A stretch of DNA of 23,478 nt from Pelargonium cotyledonis (lineage: Eukaryota > Streptophyta > Magnoliopsida > Geraniales > Geraniaceae): NCBI GenBank assembly GCA_036897625.1, contig JAYMTA010000874.1:1-23478 (forward strand), given 5' to 3'. How positions within the stretch are numbered: position 1 is the stretch's first letter; each line of letters starts with the position of its first letter. The notes under the pieces are model-generated. The model did not search any database. It had not been told where the DNA came from and saw only the letters and a list, made by a program, of their open reading frames with translations. Positions 10,501 to 20,551 of this stretch are shown here, piece by piece. Both the position numbers and the translations under genes were made by a program.

Positions 10501-12624
10501 AGTATTTATAATGTGGTATTGTGATTGTATAATTAAAATTTAGGAATTTGGTGCGTCAATTTTTTTATTAATTTTTTTTATTTAAGAATTTGGAAGGTCA
10601 AAAAGGTTGTGGAATAAGAAAAGTCATTGCGACTAAACTTTCCTTTTTATTTGAAATCTAATTGCTTCAATTATAAGCTAGTAGAATTGAATTAAGGATT
10701 TGAATTTGAACTAAACACACAAAAAAACCCTAATTGTTTTACAAGTTACATATGGTGCGCCTTTCTTGCGCCTCGGCAAATGATGCTCAAATGGCACGCC
10801 TTTATTAAATCGCCTCGCCATAGATGTCGTATGGCGCCATAGGTGCGGTGCGCCACACCTTGCACCACGGTGCTCCTTTTATAACTATGACACCTCAAAG
10901 ACCCTTGTTCTACGCCTTGTTGGTAAGCATTCATGAAGATCCTGGGTGTGATACGTCCCGAGGCAACCTACTGGACTTGACCTTTCGTTGCTTCTCGGGC
11001 AATGCACTGTGACACTATCAAGGTGTTTGAGGTAGTGACATCATCGACATGCCATTGTGGCCACTGTTGCCATGTCATTATGACATCACCAATGCAAAGT
11101 GACATCATCATTTGGCGAATAATATGATTATTAAGCTAATGACATCATCATTACATAAACATGACATCATGAAATCTCACTTGCCATTGTCAACAACCAA
11201 TCACAAGGCTACACATCGGCCCCTATATCTTGATTTTGTAAGTATAAATACTCCCTCAAATTATGAGGTACAAATATTTTTTCACACTTGGAGATTTATA
11301 TGTGTCATTCATCATTTATTTAGTCTATCAATTCTCTTTCAAATTTCATAATGGTAGAGATGATTACACTCACGCCCGAGATGAAATCCAGGGCTCATGC
11401 CCTAGGTTTTGCTTAACAGTGTGAAAAGCACGCCAACAAGATTCTTACTACAACACAATTTTTCAATGTTCTTTTAACCCCGGGTCAATGAGACACATGA
11501 ACATGATTCTATGCATTTGAGTTTAAAATTTTATATTCTTATCTTGTTTTAGCTGCAGAAGTGGTTTTGAAAGTTGAATCAAGATTATAAAAATACAAAT
11601 AAAACTAACTGAAAAAGTATACCTACATGCAGTTCTTACTGAATTTGTACAAGGCTGTTAGAACTTAGAATGTAAGATTGTTGTACTTACCGTGCTTACA
11701 AGATAGTTGAACCTCTCCTTCTTTGGAACACAGTTCAAACTCTCCTTTGGAACAAAGTTCCCTGTTTGGTGCTTCTGTGCACCTACATCATCCTTCTCAG
11801 ATGGACGGGACAAAGCTTGATCATTTTGTAGACCCTGAAAGTAAACATTTTAGTTCAATCAATTAAAAGGAATCCACTGAAAGAAAAGAAAAGGTAAAAA
11901 ATGGGGCAAGGCTACACAAAATAATGACAGATTGCATAATTATGTTCCATTTCACTCCTCTTAAGCCAACCCAAATCATATGAATTTTGAGTATGCAAAT
12001 GATACAATTAACTTGACAAGGATATGTTGCAAATATGCTAAGATCACATCTTATTATAGTATCGATTTTGCATGTGAATTTGTAACATTATAGATCCAGA
12101 GCAGTCAACCAGACAATTAAAGCTGTGCAACCACAAACCATTTGAGCACTCCTCAGCTCTAATAACAAAGTTATAACTTAAAGAAGCAGCAAAACCAAAA
12201 TCAATTGCATTTTCTTGCTGAGCTGAGGAGAGTTCCACATAAACTAAGAAACACATTAACCCAAAACAATTTAGACTCATCATTAACATCAGCATTTCCA
12301 CCATTGAAAATAACATTCCCTACAAAAATGGCATCCAATAATTTCAGTATCAATCCACTACATGAATACTCCAGCAATTTAAATTCAAAAACCTTGTCGC
12401 CCACGCCTGAAAACGGCCCCGGTAACTCAGTGGCTAATCTAAGAGCTCGAGCCGTTGAGGCATATCCAGAATCCAGGATTTGGAATCTAGTTATTCCAAG
12501 CCGACCGGCGCGACCAACCTGCAACAGATAGTTCTCAAAGCGTAAGCACCATGAAAATGCTGTAATTTATGATACTGAGCAAGAAAGTGAAGAAGCTAAC
12601 AAGGGAAGCTGGTGATCTCCACAT
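7575..12624 (-). CDS. Short pentatricopeptide repeat (PPR) protein, six exons, with a phase problem at exon 2/3
   Basis: Minus-strand exons: 12601-12624, 12393-12518, 11691-11835, 8845-8988, 8445-8657, 7575-7730 (TAG at 7575-7577). PPR proteins bind RNA in chloroplasts or mitochondria. The helical repeat part spans exons 4-6, with LCDLKDSKED, QQWHKIIQVIKWMLSKGQG, DMDNRADEAHRFW, LFKGLEAL and VADAYEKLGRLDEK. It matches my memory of Arabidopsis At4g18975-like proteins (about 270-290 aa). The N-terminus (MWRSPASLVGRAGRLG) is basic and Ser/Ala-rich, as in an organellar transit peptide. Oddity: exon 2 as drawn ends in phase 0, but exon 3 is open only if two bases are carried in. A donor at 12369 (exon 2 = 12370-12518) restores the frame; otherwise the gene has a one-base frameshift. 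Family call is sure, the exact N-terminal model is not. Confidence 0.8.
7731..8444 (-). other. Intron 5 of the PPR gene
   Basis: AT-rich intron on the minus strand, from the donor gtattc at 8444 to ttctacag at 7731. No gene or recognised repeat seen. Confidence 0.75.
8989..9360 (-). other. Native 3' part of PPR intron 3
   Basis: AT-rich intronic sequence next to the exon 4 acceptor (ctatgtag on the minus strand). Base composition changes to clearly more GC-rich at about 9360, where the inserted block begins. Confidence 0.5.
9933..10056 (+). repeat. Four tandem 31-bp repeats
   Basis: Units start at 9933, 9964, 9995 and 10026, an exact 31-bp period. Each contains a core like catgagacctcaacacttcat with point differences. 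Further degraded copies follow around 10063-10108. The array lies in the inserted block, just left of the hAT-type element. Confidence 0.8.
10109..10116 (+). repeat. Left target-site duplication of the hAT-type element
   Basis: The bases acacctcc directly before the element match acacctca directly after it (10890-10897) at 7 of 8 positions. Eight bases is the hAT duplication length. Confidence 0.7.
10117..10889. mobile_element. Non-autonomous hAT-type element, 773 bp
   Basis: The element begins catagttatttacggcgc and its right end, read on the minus strand, begins catagttataaaaggagcac. The inverted termini share the 9-bp CATAGTTAT and then a similar A/G-rich stretch. Both subterminal regions (about 10120-10190 and 10750-10885) are crowded with GGCGC/GCGCC motifs, a look common in plant hAT-derived repeats. 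The interior is AT-rich with a (TA)n run. No transposase is encoded, so it would depend on one in trans. The flanking 8-bp near-duplication supports hAT. Confidence 0.75.
10188..10211. repeat. (TA)n dinucleotide run
   Basis: A run of about a dozen TA units inside the hAT-type element, next to its left subterminal GC-rich block. A simple repeat with no further signal. Confidence 0.9.
10890..10897 (+). repeat. Right target-site duplication of the hAT-type element
   Basis: acacctca, matching the left copy at 10109-10116 with one mismatch. Confidence 0.7.
11036..11171 (+). repeat. Cluster of five TGACATCA boxes
   Basis: TGACATCAtc or a one-base variant occurs at 11036, 11081, 11100, 11140 and 11162. 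Such TGAC-core boxes resemble bZIP-type sites and lie 70 bases or more upstream of the TATA-like box at 11243. They may be the enhancer part of a retrotransposon LTR. Confidence 0.6.
11836..12392 (-). other. Intron 2 of the PPR gene
   Basis: Minus-strand intron between exons 2 and 3 with donor gttttt at 12392 and acceptor ctttcag at 11836. The frame opened by exon 2 continues into it for about 60 codons. An alternative donor (gtattc, first base 12369) would lengthen exon 2 by 23 nt. An unseen small exon is possible. Confidence 0.55.
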
Positions 12625-12912
12625 GGTGGCGGCGGAGCAACCAGCAGCCACCGTCTCAATGTTTTGCGAAGAAGAAAGGACGCAAGGGTCGCAGTTGGGC
12701 TGAAAAAACTGCAAATTTCGGACCTCAATATTTACTGTTTGGGTCCAAAGCCCATTGACCCGATCCTACCGGAACCGGGTTCGCGAGAAGGTCCACGAAG
12801 AGTCGTAGTGGTGTGGCAAGCACGGCTTAACACATCTCCTCCTTACAACCTGTGTGCTTTTCTTGTTTTTCAATCATTTCTCTGAAATTCAATCGGAGAA
12901 GAAGAATCTCAG
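12625..12912. promoter_or_regulatory. 288-bp bidirectional promoter interval between the PPR gene and ATG3
   Basis: The two start codons face away from each other with only 288 bases between, so both promoters and 5' leaders must share this interval. Two site II motifs (TGGGCT), bound by TCP factors in plants, sit in opposite orientations at 12696-12701 (+) and 12749-12754 (- strand). There is no clear TATA box. The interval is GC-richer than the flanking introns. The last 50 bases before ATG3 are pyrimidine-rich then purine-rich, typical of a plant leader. Confidence 0.75.
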
Positions 12913-15900
12913 ATGGTGTTGTCGCAGAAGCTTCACGAGGCCTTCAAGGGCACCGTCGAGAGAATCACAGGACCTCGCACCGTCTCCGCCTTCAAAGAAA
13001 AAGGCGTTCTCAGCGTCGGCGAGTTTGTTCTCGCCGGCGACAATCTCGTCTCCAAATGCCCTACCTGGTCCTGGTAAATTCCTATCGGCACAAACCGTTC
13101 CTGTTCGTGGAAGCTACTCCACACCAATTATTTAACTTATTTCTATGGGTTTTGTTTCATGGAAATCTGTTATGGTTTAGATTATGATTCTATCTCTTTT
13201 TAGTGTGAATTTTATCGTTGATAAAGTTTTAGGCTTGAATTGAATAGTTCTTCATGATTTTATATTCAAAGCTAAAACATCTCATTTCATTTTGATGAGT
13301 ATCTTGACATATCTGAATACATAGAGGAAGTTTGACATAGACTGAGTTTGATCCATTTATTAACATAACAAAAGTCACAGTTTTGGTCCCCATTATTGAC
13401 TTAAAGCTCGGAGAAGTATGCTACAGTTCTAGAAGCTATAATTAACAGTTGGTAGTCCTTCTGATCTAGAAGCATTCATGCCATACTCATATAGGTAGCT
13501 CAAATTACTGTGTGATTGCGATATATATAGCGTCATGTTTAGGTTTCGTGTTGTTAACTTTAGGTGCTATCATGGATTAGTTACCAAACGCTTGTTCAGA
13601 ATTAATGGACTGGGCTAATTATAGCCAACCTGAAATAGTAGTTTTTAGGTTTGTAATCAGCGGAAGCACCTTCTGCTGAGTTGCGAATATATATATATTT
13701 TTTCTGAGAGGAAACTGAAAGCTGAAACAACTATCTTGAACCTAAGGAATGCTGGCTGGTGGTTGGTTGTCTCTTAAACTTTTCCAATTGATTGAGACCT
13801 AATGCATATCTGATAAGATCTGAAACTAATGATATACATTCCATTTAGATGTGATAATTTATAACCAGAAAATGTATAGAATTGGTATCATGTATTTGAT
13901 TTCAGTCCACTGCTTTTAATCTTTATTCCATTTATGTATGAGTGTATTTGGTAATAGCAAAATTGTGATCAAATGGTTGGTTTTCATCATCTGCTTTTTA
14001 CATAATGCACTGCCATATAAGTCACTGTTCTTGGAAAAGATAGCCAATGGTTTGTGACTTTAGCTGTATGTTGATTTTGGTTTCCATGTGTTAGGGAGTC
14101 GGGTGAGCCAAGCAAGAGGAAGCCATACTTACCTGCAGAAAAGCAGTTCTTGATTACTAGAAATGGTAAGCTTCATTTTATATAGTAGTGTTTATTACCT
14201 ATCTTTTCTATTCTGTCAAGAGACTGTCTCTTCTGCAGTAAATTAAGACACGAGAAATACAACTGCTAGTACTAATTATATGAAAATATGGAAATAATAC
14301 TAATAGCCACTCTGAATATGTAAACAAAAAGTTACAAAATTGTTTGCTGAAGACTTATAGATGAAAATATAAAAATTATGATTAAATTTTATTTTCTAAA
14401 GCAAAAACACATGATGCCTTAATAGATTTGCAAGTATTGACAAATGAGCATTGAGTAATAGTATGATCAGTACAAACAAATGATAGACAACACCCGAACA
14501 CCAGCCCTGTTTTCTGTCCTTGGCTAGTATCTGTAATGAGAGCAACTTCTCTGTTTACATGCCAATGCAGACTAACCTTTTCGTCTCATATCCGCTCTTC
14601 TTATCTACACATATATTGTCCTAATTTATGAAAATTTTCTGCAGTGCCTTGTCTGCGGAGAGCTGCATCTATAGAAGAAGAGTATGAAGCTGCGGGAGGT
14701 GAAGTTCTACTAGATAATGAAGATAATGATGGCTGGCTGGCAACCCATGGGAAACCAAAAGGTACATTTTGTTTATCCAAATCCCCCACAATGATGGGAA
14801 ACTTGTGCAATTGGCTGCCTTTTATATTGCGAATTTTGTGTTTGCCTCTGTTGACTGCCAACATGTCTGTGTTCAGAAACTAGAGTCAACGAGGAGGAGA
14901 ATTTGCCTTCAATGGAAAACCTAGAAATCAGCAAGAAAAGTTCTATTCAGTCAATTCCTTCATACTTTGGAGGTGATGAGGAAGAGGATATTCCGGATAT
15001 GGCAGAGTATGAAGAAGCTGACAACCTTGTTGAATCAGACCCAGTAAGTTGTTTGTTTTTAGTTTCATATGGAAATATAATTATTTTCTACATTTCTTAG
15101 GTTAGTCTATGCTTGTGAAGTCTCAGAGTACTTCATTTGAAAAGAAAGTCTTTCCCCTCCTCAAAGGAGGCTGCAGGATTGTAATGGCCTTTCCTAAAAG
15201 CAGTTTGCTTAGGGCTCTATTAATTTATTTTCATATTCATGTAAAAAGATTTGTAGTTAAAGGAAGAAAAGTTCTGGAAGTGTTGGTTGGGGGGTTGTTG
15301 GGGTTCAATGCTAACAAACTGATAGTTTGAAGATAATTAGTGTCTTATGACTTACCAAGAGGTGTTGGTATTTCATTTTCAAAATTAATTTATTGGGAGG
15401 CTAGTGCAACAACGGATGAATTAGCCCTAGCTCAAATGCCTCCAATACCATCTTTGTAGAATGAAGAACTGGAGGTCTCCAATCTTAGTTTTGCATTTGC
15501 TTAGCAGAAATAGTTGATAAATGTGTGTTTCAGCTTGGAACTTATGAGTTGTGAAGTACCTCTATTTGACACATTGAACTCATGTACAAGCAAGAGGAAT
15601 GTGTGTTAATTGCAATTTTTTATCTAATGGAAAGGAGGCATTCAAGTCTTAGTTCACTGTGAAACCATTAGTTATATTCTTCTGGAAAGTGGAAAAGCTT
15701 GAGTCTTTTAAGTATTATCTTGTGCTAATGGAAATTTCAATTAATAATTTTTTCTGTTCCAAAATGAGGTACACTTTTTTGCAAGTAAAGATGCAATGAT
15801 GATGTATATAATTTGGTCAGGATTGGTGTCCTACACAATGAGACAGTGATGAGATATATCAGTTGCATTATGGTGATAAAAGTATCATTGAGTATATTAA

Positions 15901-18758
15901 ATGAAGTGTTATGTAGTATTGCATTCAAAATTTAGAATTTCTGTATTGTTACTCGTGATATATCCAAACATCAACAGTTGTGTGGATTGAAATTCTATTT
16001 ACAGGTTTTTCTGTTAAACTATAATGGACCACCTTCTGATATTTCCATAGTAGTTGCGTCCTAGAGTTAGATTGTGTGTCAGTCAATTCTTGCTATTATT
16101 GCCTGTTTACATCAACATGAAGAAAAAGATCTGATTAATGAGATGTTTATGTTTAAATAATTAATGCAGGCAACCCTACAATCTACATATCTTGTGGCTC
16201 ATGAACCAGATGATGATAATATTCTGCGTACCCGAACTTACGATGTCAGTATAACGTAAGTCTAATTTTTGTGATAAAGTCACTACATATTGATTTATTA
16301 GTCCGTTAATACATTAAGTTCAGGTCTCGGCATTGTAATTCTCTCTTCAAGTATATTTGGCTTGTATTTTGTTTATGAGTCATTCCGTTTTAGTTAAAAA
16401 CTCCAACATCGTTTGGTTGTTATCACTGTCACATATGAAATTAATACTTGGAGTTACTTCAATAATTTAGTTATTTTTTTTAATATTAATATATCAAGTT
16501 GCTGAAAAAGATCTTATCTGGTGCTCTTGTTATATTGTCCAATTTATTCAATCCTTATGGCTTTCGGTACCATTTGATGTGGCATATCCCTTCCTTCTTT
16601 CAGGTATGATAAATATTATCAAACTCCTCGTGTCTGGCTTACTGGATATGATGAGGTTAGTCCTTTTGATGTAATTCATTATGGCTTATTCCTGTTATTT
16701 AATTAGTGGTTGTAAACAGTTTAGGGATTAATGTTGATATTGACCTATAAACTCTCATATTGACTCTTTCCTATGATAATTGAGTATGGTAATGCCTTGC
16801 ATAAACTTAAGCCTGGCATGCTGTGTTGCTGGAAAGATATACGGGATTATTATAATGGCGGCAGTTGAACTACTGTTCTGGTAGAAGACTAGAAGTCCTT
16901 GCTTAAGTACTTGGCCACTAATAGCTAATCAGAGGAACTTGGTTGAAGTTTAAAAATTGAGAGTTATAAACCAAAATGCTATGCTATATTTAGTCCATCT
17001 TATATCTAAAATCTAAATCTGTCATTTCACCTGAACCTGAATCTTATGTGAAATATGTTTTAATTTTGATACACAAAAGATAAATATGTTTGTCATGACT
17101 CTCTAGAGCTAAGTACGGGGATCAACCAATATAATACTTAACCTGGCTATGATCCCCAACACTAGAAAAAAGTGGTGAATTTTGTTATATGCATATATGA
17201 TTTTGGTATTTTGACACTTAATTGAGGATGGGTAGCAATCCTTTTAGTGCATATTATAGACCAACCACCAAGTTGTGAGATTTATATCATCTTGGGCGTC
17301 CTTGAAGGTTGCTGTCTACAATAAAATCAAGTAAAAAGAGTGTTATCCCACCCAAAAGTCTAAGCTTGATAGGGGGAGGGCCCAACTAGCTTATCAAGAA
17401 GTGATTAACTTCACATTCTTTCATTGCGGAATACTGAAATTGAGAAAAATGCTCCCACTGTCTTATAGTATTATATTTGAAACTGAAAACATGTGTGTTT
17501 ATGGGATTTCTCTATTTGTGGGGATGAGGTTCCAATCCTTGGATACCTTGAATTCTGTTATGTTTATCATCTATAATTAATGAATTGTCTATCTAATTAT
17601 AATCAACTCACTTATTGAGCGCTTTCTGATGTTTTTGGCAGTCTAGGATGCTTTTGCAACCAGAACTTGTTCTTGAAGATGTTAGTCAAGACCATGCGCG
17701 CAAGACGGTCAGATATGCTTTATATTCTTATGATATCTTGTAAATGATATCTTTGTGAACAGTTCACATTTATTTTGGTCAGTGTTAGTTGAAGTTTTCA
17801 ACTATCTTGGTAGTTTAATTGAGTGGTTTCACTAATAATTTGTTAGGATTACATAAATGTGGTGCTAATGAGCTTCATCAATGAGCAAGATTCTTAGCTT
17901 AAGGAGCTTGATATGCTTTGTTCATATAATATCCTTCTTTATTCTGACTTAAAAGTCAGTTTTCCAAAAATATGCTCATCTTCCCAAAAAAGTTGATCCC
18001 ACACTAATAGCTTCAAATAGATTCAGTACATGCATTAAGATAAAAAGTTACGCTTTTCTTCTTTCTTTTCTCACCCCATCCCCACCTTATTTATGTGCAG
18101 GTCACCATTGAAGACCATCCTCACTTGCCTGGAAAGCATGCATCTGTACATCCATGCCGACATGGGGCTGTGATGAAGAAAATTATTGATGTGCTGATGT
18201 CTCGTGGGGTTGAGCCAGAAGTTGATAAGTAAGGATAAATTTTATTCTCACATCGTTCAGTAACAGCTTAAGATTCTTTTCCCCAAGTAATGAGTGAGAA
18301 ATATTGTGCGCAATCAGGCCAAGCAATTTAAAATCATAAGCATGTATAAAATAAAATAAATAAATAAAGCTAAAGATTATTGCCGAGGAATAAGAGACTA
18401 TTTTATTAGAATTAAAAATTATGATCCAATATTACAGTGTATCTTGTAGAATGTAGACACTTTCAGTTTAAAAAATGAGGAAACATAATCAGTCTCGGAT
18501 ACTGATGGAACTGTGGTTTTTCCCATGGCTATATTGAAATGTGCAGAAACAAAATATAATTAATTGAAATATACTTGTGTGTTTTGTTGTGAATTGTGAC
18601 CTTCAGTCGTGACTTGTCTCATGTTCTTGTATAGCTTATAGTCTCAATCTTGCTTTTGTAGGTACCTCTTCCTATTCTTGAAATTTGTAGCCTCTGTAAT
18701 TCCTACCATAGAATACGACTACACCATGGATTTCGATCTTGGTAGCTCAAGCAGTTGA
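12913..18758 (+). CDS. ATG3: Autophagy-related protein 3, E2-like enzyme for ATG8 lipidation, 314 aa, nine exons
   Basis: ATG3 takes ATG8 from ATG7 as a thioester and transfers it to phosphatidylethanolamine on the growing autophagosome membrane. Exons: 12913-13073, 14095-14165, 14645-14761, 14877-15043, 16170-16255, 16604-16655, 17642-17707, 18101-18228, 18662-18758; all GT-AG, in phase, 945 nt with TGA. Residues 1-18 ([18 protein letters not shown]) form the membrane-sensing amphipathic helix. [19 protein letters not shown] follows, then an acidic flexible insert (about 88-180) holding GWLATHGKP. The E2 core includes [19 protein letters not shown] and the catalytic HPC motif with Cys259 in exon 8. 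The C-terminus ends FDLGSSSS. Length and all key residues are as in Arabidopsis ATG3 (313 aa by memory), so it appears intact. Confidence 0.97.
13074..14094 (+). other. Intron 1 of ATG3
   Basis: 1,021-nt AT-rich intron splitting the tryptophan codon at residue 54. Nothing else recognised in it. Confidence 0.85.
14166..14644 (+). other. Intron 2 of ATG3
   Basis: AT-rich intron from gtaagc to ttctgcag. No embedded feature recognised. Confidence 0.85.
15044..16169 (+). other. Intron 4 of ATG3
   Basis: 1,126-nt intron. Around 15751-15775 a stretch (ctgttccaaaatgaggtaca) resembles a single Stowaway MITE end. No matching opposite end could be placed, so only a possible remnant is noted. The open frames in 15109-15330 and on the minus strand at 15737-15928 have no protein-like features. 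Confidence 0.7.
16256..16603 (+). other. Intron 5 of ATG3
   Basis: 348-nt AT-rich intron that splits an ACG codon (Thr201). No further signal. Confidence 0.85.
16656..17641 (+). other. Intron 6 of ATG3
   Basis: 986-nt AT-rich intron between gttagt and ttggcag. No embedded gene or repeat recognised. Confidence 0.85.
17708..18100 (+). other. Intron 7 of ATG3
   Basis: 393-nt intron ending in a pyrimidine-rich tract and gtgcag just before the exon that carries the catalytic cysteine. Confidence 0.85.
18229..18661 (+). other. Intron 8 of ATG3
   Basis: 433-nt AT-rich intron, gtaagg to tttgtag, splitting a Lys codon (residue 283). No other feature seen. Confidence 0.85.
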
Positions 18759-19640
18759 TCTAAAATTCAAGGTATGTTACTACTTTTATCCACCATTTTC
18801 ATTGCTCTCAAAGTTCGCAGAGAAAGAAATGGCCCAGTATGATAAAGTTACACAAACAAGTTGCTTAGAAAATAACATACTCGTCATCATTTCTGCATTT
18901 AGTCATTTTAATTATTTGTCACATTGAACCAAGGCCTTGGTCACTCATGATCACAGCTTGATTATTATCATACCCTGAAATATAGAAGCTAGCATGCAGC
19001 CTTGCAATTACATGTCCACGAATATACCGTTGAACTAGCATTGAGTGAATAGTATTATGTAGCTTGATGTGCTGTGATCGGATTTTACGACAAGACTCAA
19101 ATGTAAAAGGCAGGCTCAAGTAGCCAACTACATATGCCATAATGATGACTGTTGTGTGACAACTTAACTGAGCACCATTGTTATATGATGGTGATAATCT
19201 TAAAATAAGATGTTTGTTTGTGTACTGTACGAGGAGGGGTGGTGTTTTGATACTGGTGTGTTTTCTTTGTTTTTATACAGATGAAAGCTCCAAAATATGT
19301 AGCCGTTGACAATTGCAACAAGTAAAATACCAGATCCTGTTTGTACATAACATTTAAATGGCTTTGTAACAGTGGTACGTACAAGCTGTGTGGTTGCTTC
19401 CATTACATCCTCATTTTATATATAGTATGTAAAAACTCACTGTACGTGTTTATTTAGGATGAGAATGGATGGATTATATTTTTTCTGGGATAATTATATT
19501 CATACAATAATTAAGCAAGTGCAGATAACTGAAATTCCATATTCGATTTTTTGCTTAAACAAGACAAACAATTGAAAATCAATATAGCTAAACATAGAAA
19601 CATGAAGATTCGAAACTAGCCCGGACAAAAATAAAATAAA
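18759..19640 (+). other. ATG3 3' region with a possible 3' UTR intron
   Basis: The sequence after the stop has a good donor (aaggtatgtt, GT at 18772) and a good acceptor with pyrimidine tract (tttttatacag, ending 19280), so a 3' UTR intron of 509 nt is plausible. The donor lies only 13 nt after the stop, too close to trigger exon-junction decay in the usual model. The remainder should hold the polyadenylation site. No gene is recognised. Confidence 0.45.
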
Positions 19641-19900
19641 GGGTAAAATATTTATAGATCTTTTAGACTTGTTTCTATTTGAGATTTGGCCCCTATTTAG
19701 GACTTTGTCTCTTTTCGATTCCTGAACTTGTGTATTTTTATTTTTTAGTTTAATTAACCTACTACTACAGGTTTTAACTGACACATCATCCCTGACCACC
19801 GCGTCACCATCTCCACCTCAGATGGCTTTGCCACATCACCATTTCCATCCCAGATGTCTTTGCCACGTTAGCTACACACACACAAAAACACTAAACGACG
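19641..19900 (+). mobile_element. Mutator-like (MULE) terminal region, left-hand orientation
   Basis: From gggtaaaata the sequence runs through phrases typical of plant MULE ends (gatttggcccctatttaggactttg, cgattcctgaacttg). It continues to gccacatcacc, gccacgttagc and aaacgacgatgttttaaaa before the leader of the GRF gene. This resemblance is from memory of plant MULE-type repeats. No matching inverted end or 9-bp target duplication was located, so limits and class are tentative. Confidence 0.45.
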
Positions 19901-20035
19901 ATGTTTTAAAATCTGAAATCAGAAGAAGAAAAAATATAAAAACGCAAATCATCTTCTTTTCTTGGTTATCCTCTTCAACCTCTATGCAGAACCAAAAACC
20001 CTAGTTTCTATATTTCTTCATCAAGTCCAATTTTA

Positions 20036-20551
20036 ATGGTGTGTAGTAGCAGCGAATCGATTCGCAGCACAAAACGCACACCATCATATGGGCATGAAAT
20101 TGATCAACAATGCAGTTGTGGGTTGAGAGCGAAGCTAAAGATTTCGAAGACGAAGAACCCTGGAAGAGCTTTTTATGGTTGCTCAAACTATGGGGTATGG
20201 TCATTCATTTGCTTCTGAATATGAATATGAAATTGTATTTCATTTTCGTATTTGAATTTTGGTTTTTATATTGTAGAGAGGCAAGTTTTGTGACTACTTT
20301 GGGGGTGGACTGACTTGGATGATTCAGCTCCAATCAGTTCAATGGTGAAAGCGTTAAATCTTCAAAGAGACTACCTGAAAGCACTGATGGAAGAGTTGGA
20401 GTCAAGAGTGATGATTATAAAGCATAAGCATAAAGAACTAGTGGATGAATCAAGATTTACACAACAAAAGAAAATAGTTAGGTTGTTACTAATGATTAAG
20501 ATTTTGTGTTTTATGTCCTATTATGTTATTTGTAACTTTTGGTTTGAGTAA
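20036..20551 (+). pseudogene. GRF-type zinc-finger protein with C-terminal hydrophobic tail, frameshifted
   Basis: Exon 1 (20036-20194) encodes a Ser-rich start and then the first half of a GRF zinc finger, CSCGLRAKLKISKTKNPGRAFYGCSNYG. Exon 2 begins at 20277 in the same phase with RGKFCDYF, the rest of the finger. The frame then breaks at the five-G run (20301-20305). From 20315 a different frame continues with DDSAPISSM, a likely coiled-coil segment (LQRDYLKALMEELESRV) and a hydrophobic tail helix ending NFWFE before TAA (20549-20551). Small GRF proteins with a coiled coil and tail anchor are abundant in plants and often linked to transposons; their role is unclear. One G-run indel explains the break, either a real mutation or a sequencing error. 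Confidence 0.7.

Larger units (their letters stand above)
9361..11480 (+). mobile_element. Repeat-derived insertion in PPR intron 3, possibly a solo LTR
   Basis: About 2.1 kb (1.3 kb without the nested hAT-type element) of GC-richer, repeat-bearing sequence interrupts the intron. From left to right it holds pyrimidine-rich sequence, 31-bp tandem repeats (9933-10056), the nested element, five TGACATCA-type boxes (11036-11171) and a TATA-like tataaata (11243-11250). This order resembles the U3 promoter of a large plant retrotransposon LTR on the plus strand. I could not identify TG...CA ends or a target duplication, so limits and class are tentative. No coding region is present. Confidence 0.4.

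Noticed and set aside
12205..12531. Plus-strand 108-codon open frame
   Set aside because: It lies on the opposite strand of PPR exon 2 and its intron; the minus strand carries the splice-consistent, transit-peptide-like reading.
12664..12885. 73-codon frame in the shared promoter interval
   Set aside because: No motif, and it sits where both promoters and leaders must be.
12852..13187. Two plus-strand frames overlapping ATG3 exon 1
   Set aside because: Out-of-frame readings of the ATG3 leader and exon 1; the third frame encodes the true ATG3 N-terminus.
19500..19799. 99-codon minus-strand frame
   Set aside because: Falls across the ATG3 downstream region and the MULE-like end, with no protein-like features.
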